In this document: one piece after another, positions 40,305-40,334 of the stretch | Layout: each line of letters opens with the position of its first letter | Position numbering within the stretch: the stretch's first letter is position 1 | DNA from: Phycisphaerae bacterium | Lineage (GTDB): Bacteria > Planctomycetota > Phycisphaerae > Phycisphaerales > SM1A02 | Direction of reading: 5' to 3' | Length of the DNA: 40,334 nt | NCBI GenBank assembly: GCA_016873275.1 | Contig: VGXO01000025.1 | Span: 1 to 40,334 of the forward strand | Notes under the pieces: model-generated | The model's database searches: none | What the model saw: only the letters and a program-made list of their open reading frames with translations | What the model was told of the DNA's origin: nothing | Made by a program: the position numbers and the translations under genes

Positions 40305-40334
40305 GTCTCTTCTCCTTGGCGACGATCTCCCCAT

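Overview
The window is very GC-rich (third codon positions almost always G or C, so long open frames occur antisense to most genes). It looks like a chromosome fragment from a planctomycete, most likely a Phycisphaerales-type bacterium. The evidence is a secreted cysteine-rich protein ending in a duplicated dockerin-like NGADLSILLA motif, a large prepilin-like protein with a GFTIVELLVVVSIIGLL leader, a ThuA-domain secreted protein, several lipoproteins and an outer-membrane porin ending in phenylalanine. That assignment rests on family knowledge, not on a marker gene; no rRNA or tRNA gene was found.

Layout. 1-555: a repeat block (210-bp direct duplication, 68-bp units, palindromes) running off the left edge. 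556-3531 (-): SYLF lipoprotein, small membrane protein and metallophosphoesterase, preceded by xylose isomerase. 3577-5828 (+): mnmE, then a nucleotidyltransferase/small-protein pair resembling a toxin-antitoxin module with a palindromic operator. 5917-8932 (-): phosphoesterase and yidC. 9077-16598: housekeeping genes in both directions (lpdA, an FkbM-type methyltransferase, a second methyltransferase, gpmI, a YggS-type PLP protein, a zinc-ribbon membrane protein, tmk). 16856-24212 (+): porin, then purL-purQ-oxidoreductase-PduO-type adenosyltransferase. 24213-27831 (+): prepilin-like gene with a structured leader and an intrinsic terminator, then an LpxH-like hydrolase overlapping a glycosyltransferase gene. 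27832-28450: non-coding, with G-tracts phased at about 10 bp. 28451-30272 (-): nuoC and a saccharopine-dehydrogenase-like gene. 30483-33606: ThuA protein, a frameshifted DUF892 gene and zwf. 33813-37907: two convergent lipoproteins of unknown function. 37908-40304: a structured intergenic region, a strong terminator and the dockerin-type secreted protein.

Functionally this is mostly core metabolism (pentose phosphate entry, glycolysis, 2-oxoacid dehydrogenase E3, purine and dTTP synthesis, respiratory complex I, tRNA modification) mixed with cell-envelope genes (YidC, porin, LpxH-like hydrolase, lipoproteins, prepilin). No large new multi-gene system is evident.

The most interesting signals are: (i) a recurring TAnnnT -10-like box 6-9 nt upstream of the start codon in at least six genes, implying leaderless mRNAs; (ii) a perfectly symmetric -10 box shared by xylA and mnmE; (iii) the nucleotidyltransferase/small-protein pair under a triple-half-site operator; (iv) two tandem PurS-like modules fused to PurL; (v) a one-base homopolymer frameshift in a DUF892 gene; (vi) a phased G-quadruplex-capable tract; and (vii) the structured prepilin leader.
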